Assembly: GCA_036924285.1 (NCBI GenBank)
Contig: JAYKYS010000006.1
Location: 25,766,001-25,830,000 of the forward strand
Source of the DNA: Asterella californica
Lineage: Eukaryota; Streptophyta; Marchantiopsida; Marchantiales; Aytoniaceae
Direction of reading: 5' to 3'
DNA length: 64,000 bases
In this document: positions 61,130 through 64,000 of the stretch, in pieces
Numbering within the stretch: the stretch's first letter is position 1
Layout: every line of letters begins with the position of its first letter
Notes under the pieces: model-generated
The model's database searches: none
Seen by the model: only the letters and a program-made list of their open reading frames with translations
What the model was told of the DNA's origin: nothing
Position numbers and translations under genes: made by a program

Positions 61130-61899
61130 AGAAATTTTTTGTTAAAAGTAAAGCGAGGAAAAACACGAACCAGCGTGCCAAACCGTCACTAGAGCCCAGC
61201 GCTCGGGGCTAACCGGAATTCTTTGTATTCTCAACCGGCTTGAATTTCAAAAAGTCGGGTTAAGATGGTGTCCAGCTGGAATTTTTGCAGGTTAAAATTT
61301 TACAAAATCAAATTATCTGTTAAAAGAACCGAAAAGAATAATAAATGATTGAGAAAAACCATTTCCCGTTCATTGCCGTCGGATAATTTTCCGTTCTCAA
61401 AACTTTTTACCCAGAGCACAGCTAGAGCCTCTCTTGATAGGCGAGTGAATGAAAAAATGAATGCAGGTGACGGATATGTCTGTATTTGTTGAAGGATGGA
61501 TGCCTGAAAAGTCATGTACGAGTGTGTGTACAGTAGTGTAGCAGGAGAAGGATGGTACAGAGAGGAGCGTACAAAATCATAGACGGGGGAATGGATTGAA
61601 AGTCGTTTTTTTCGCTGCTATCTATGTAGCTTCTTTATGAGAGACAGTATTTTTGTTTTTCTTGTCTTTTCTTTTCTTTTGCTCAGGAGATTTTTATATT
61701 CAATGGTTTGCATCAATAGCGTGACGGACGGCGAGGGGGAGCCGGAACCGCAGGATGAGGCGTGATAATCTTTTTGCATCTTTCTATCTTTTCCCTGTAC
61801 CGAGCGAGGGACCCGGTGCCTGACTCCTCTCATTGATGGTTCGTACCACAGGAGCCAAAAGTCAGAATTGGGACGCTTGCCAGTCAGGACTGAGTTACT
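61130..61899. other. spacer upstream of the BKI1/MAKR-like gene
   Basis: No gene seen. Composition rises in GC towards 61900. Short frames of 71 codons on the - strand (61300-61833) have no recognisable product. Confidence 0.3.
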
Positions 61900-63186
61900 T
61901 ACTTACTCTAGTGTGGAGCTCTAGCTGCAGTAGAATAGCGGCGAGAGCCATCATGCCAGCCGCCTCCACTGTGTGTCGTCGCTGAGGCAGCAGGAAGGAC
62001 GAATGAAAGAAGGGTCCCGCTGGGAAGGCCACGGGAGAGACGTGTCCCCGCGAAAGAAATATAGGCGGAGAAGAACGGGTGGCTCTGGCGGACCTGTAAA
62101 TCTTCTTGCTCCCCGACAGACCGAGTGAGAGCGAAACGACTCGAAAGCCTTCACACCCCTCTTACATTGTCAGTGTTCGCTCTAGGCACGCTTGGCTGGC
62201 GGCACTGGCGCGCGACTCCTTCCGCCTCTTGCTCTCTCCATCCCAGACAGACTACATACATACACACGGAGGGAAAAACACTCCAGCACTCGCTTTGGCT
62301 CTCGAGCTCTCAAGCTCTCGAGCGCACTTGCTCGCTCGCCTTCGCCTGTGCCTTGCATCTCGTCTCCTTCTTTTCTGTCACTTTTCTTACCCCAAGTGCT
62401 GTCATCGATACCCTGGCAATTCTTCTTTCCTGACCTTTGCCGGTCCAGCCGATTCTTACAAGCCCCGTGTAAGTCACGTAGGCAGCGTGATCATGGAGCA
62501 TGAGGAGGTAGCTGTTGTTGGCTGGCTGCATATCACTTCAACCTCGGTGCCCGCAGCTTCCTGATTGGGATGCGCTAGACGTTGTCTCCTTCTCTTCTCG
62601 TCCTCTTCTTGGTTTCTGTTGGCTGGCCTCCTCGTCTGCGCGTTCTGCCTCTCTTGGAAGTACCGAATTTCTCATTGTTCGGCACGGGAAAGGAATTAAC
62701 TGATCCGAGCGTATGATTAATCGTCTATTTCAAACTCCGGTTTTGTCTTTCTGCGGAAGCCGGAACAGAGAGCGTGAGAGTGCCATCTGCTGCTGCTGGT
62801 TCTCTAGAGACGTTCCAGCGACTGATGCATCCCGGAAGTAGTGGACAATGTTCGTATCTGTGAGCGAGAAGAGTATGAGAAGGTGGGTGACACATTCTCA
62901 GTGGGGGAATGGTCTGAATAAGTAGGAGTTTATTATGGATAGCTCGTCCATAGGAGATAGTCTACATGGCAGGATCGCTCGGTCTGTCGAAGGAGGAGAG
63001 ATTTGAAATTTACTGTCGTAGGAGGATTGACGACACCAGCAGCGGCTGCAGCTGCTCGACTCTGAATAGTTCGGGGGTCTTGTTCACGATTCGTAGGCAG
63101 TTGGAAATGAGATAGAAAGCAAACGTATTCGACAGATATATCGATTGGACTTGTATTTATTCCGGTGGAACTGAACGAGAGATAAG
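61900..63186 (+). promoter_or_regulatory. probable promoter and 5' leader of the BKI1/MAKR-like gene
   Basis: This GC-richer stretch contrasts with the AT-rich repeats before it. It includes a pyrimidine-rich tract (about 62210-62400), typical of plant transcription starts and leaders. A consensus donor GTAAGT lies at 62469-62474, so a leader intron is possible. Open frames of 61-152 codons around 62106-62703 overlap each other in several frames, start with different Mets and resemble nothing known, so I treat them as leader sequence. The exact start site is not visible. Confidence 0.45.
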
Positions 63187-64000
63187 ATGCAGCTGACTGG
63201 AGGCGTCGACTGGCACGACCTCGACGGAGATGGTGGTATCAGGAGATTCGACCCTCGGGAGGAGCTGGCAGCCTTCGGTAGTATACCCTCTCGAGTAGGG
63301 ACGACAGTTCAAGACAGGAGGTCGGCAGATTTTCTTCCCGAGCGCGAAATGTACTTCGACATGGACGTTGCTCTGCCCTTCCACTGGGAGAGCATCACTG
63401 GAAAGGGTCACAAGCTTTCGAAATCGACCGATTCTCAGGACTTCGAGTTCAACATGTCTGGTAATCCTGCTGAGCCCGTCGACAAGGAGCTCGAGATATC
63501 CCCCGCAGATGACCTCTTCTACAAAGGTCAGCTCCTTCCACTCCACTTACCGAAGCGATTGCAGATGGTGCAAAAGTTGTCCTCGCATAAACAAGCTTCG
63601 CCCCCTTCTTCAAGAGATAAGGGAGAACCCTCTGGTGTTACCGTCTCTTGCTTCTTCCAACCCAGTAGTCTGAAATACAGCGCTCTTGGATTGGATGAGA
63701 GCTACTTGGGCTCCGCACTCGTCAATTCTCGAAGTTCCAGCTTCCACTCCCAGGGTAGCAACAACTTCTGGGAGTCTGATTCCCCGGGGGACGTTGACAC
63801 TGGAGACAGCAGCTCGTCCCGGGACTCGTCGGGTAGCTCACAAGATGCGTGCGTACCCGACAAGCCGAGTCAAAGAGCAGCGAGCTTCGAAGATCACATC
63901 GCTTACAGCAGCCATTGCAGCAGCAAAGACAGAGGGTATTTCCAGCAGCGTGAATTTTTCAGTAATCACAACTTGAGGGGCGAGAAGTCTCTCTTCTCGT
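63187..64000 (+). CDS. BKI1/MAKR-like membrane-associated kinase regulator (3' end outside window)
   Basis: The frame is open from ATG 63187 to the window end (271 codons) with no stop. An in-frame TGA at 63172-63174 makes this ATG the first usable one. The block at residues 106-122, PADDLFYKGQLLPLHLP, followed by KRLQMVQKL, is the hallmark of plant BKI1 and MAKR proteins. FEFNMS (86-91) before it also fits. Family members sit on the plasma membrane through basic residues and inhibit or modulate leucine-rich-repeat receptor kinases such as BRI1 until they are phosphorylated and released. The second half seen here is Ser-rich (SSSSRDSSGSS) and likely disordered. The C-terminal kinase-binding tail and the basic membrane patch are not in the window. 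Antisense and other-frame open stretches at 63157-63976 are shadows. Confidence 0.85.
   Translation, partial: MQLTGGVDWHDLDGDGGIRRFDPREELAAFGSIPSRVGTTVQDRRSADFLPEREMYFDMDVALPFHWESITGKGHKLSKSTDSQDFEFNMSGNPAEPVDKELEISPADDLFYKGQLLPLHLPKRLQMVQKLSSHKQASPPSSRDKGEPSGVTVSCFFQPSSLKYSALGLDESYLGSALVNSRSSSFHSQGSNNFWESDSPGDVDTGDSSSSRDSSGSSQDACVPDKPSQRAASFEDHIAYSSHCSSKDRGYFQQREFFSNHNLRGEKSLFS

Noticed and set aside
62106..62703. Frames up to 152 codons in front of the BKI1/MAKR-like gene
   Set aside because: They overlap in three frames, are pyrimidine-driven Ser/Leu-rich strings, and fit a transcribed leader better.
1..64000. CRISPR arrays, operons or bacterial-type defence systems
   Set aside because: The window is eukaryotic with spliced genes; no regularly spaced repeat-spacer array was seen.

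Overview
The window looks like nuclear DNA of a land plant. Two genes at its edges support this: a 39-exon NPC1-type sterol transporter with close similarity to plant NPC1, and a gene of the plant-specific BKI1/MAKR kinase-regulator family. About 40 kb of decayed transposons, MITEs and other repeats lies between them. A short palindrome of the plant telomere repeat TTTAGGG and a decayed mitochondrial-type tRNA-Arg agree with a plant. Long introns, a long leader and that tRNA make me lean towards a bryophyte such as a liverwort. That last step is inference; I cannot place the species.

Layout. Bases 1-3,200 are AT-rich and hold a MITE of the GATCAAGC family and a broken Ty3/Gypsy reverse transcriptase. 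Bases 3,226-21,394 hold a candidate TATA box and the complete NPC1 gene on the + strand. I rebuilt all 39 exons by hand. Every border is GT-AG, every phase matches, and the joined frame runs from ATG 3890 to TAA 21394 (1,294 residues). Introns 15, 19 and 31 share a dispersed repeat, and intron 19 carries a decayed second copy of exon 19, part of the sterol-sensing domain.

Bases 21,395-61,900 contain no gene I can support. In order they hold: a DNA transposon with inverted ends and a PIF/Harbinger-like transposase fragment (about 23.6-27.3 kb); LTR-like sequence with a degenerate GCCACGTCA array (27.3-29.9 kb); a frameshifted, internally deleted Ty3/Gypsy pol on the - strand (30.1-32.1 kb); three copies of a GGTGTCAAAGTTA MITE family; four copies in the window of the GATCAAGC MITE family, one of them interrupted by a 150-bp insert with 13-bp target-site duplications; a tRNA-derived SINE (37.0 kb); the tRNA-Arg-like relic (53.2 kb); and several hairpins and tandem duplications. 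Bases 61,900-63,186 look like promoter and leader of the last gene. Its coding region starts at 63,187 and runs off the end of the window.

The two genes are not functionally linked as far as I can see. NPC1 would move sterols at the late endosome or vacuole membrane. The BKI1/MAKR-like protein would act at the plasma membrane as a receptor-kinase regulator. I found no CRISPR array, operon or new multi-gene system. The most unusual items are the decayed duplicate of an SSD exon and the MITE whose interrupted sequence reveals a retroposon-like insertion.
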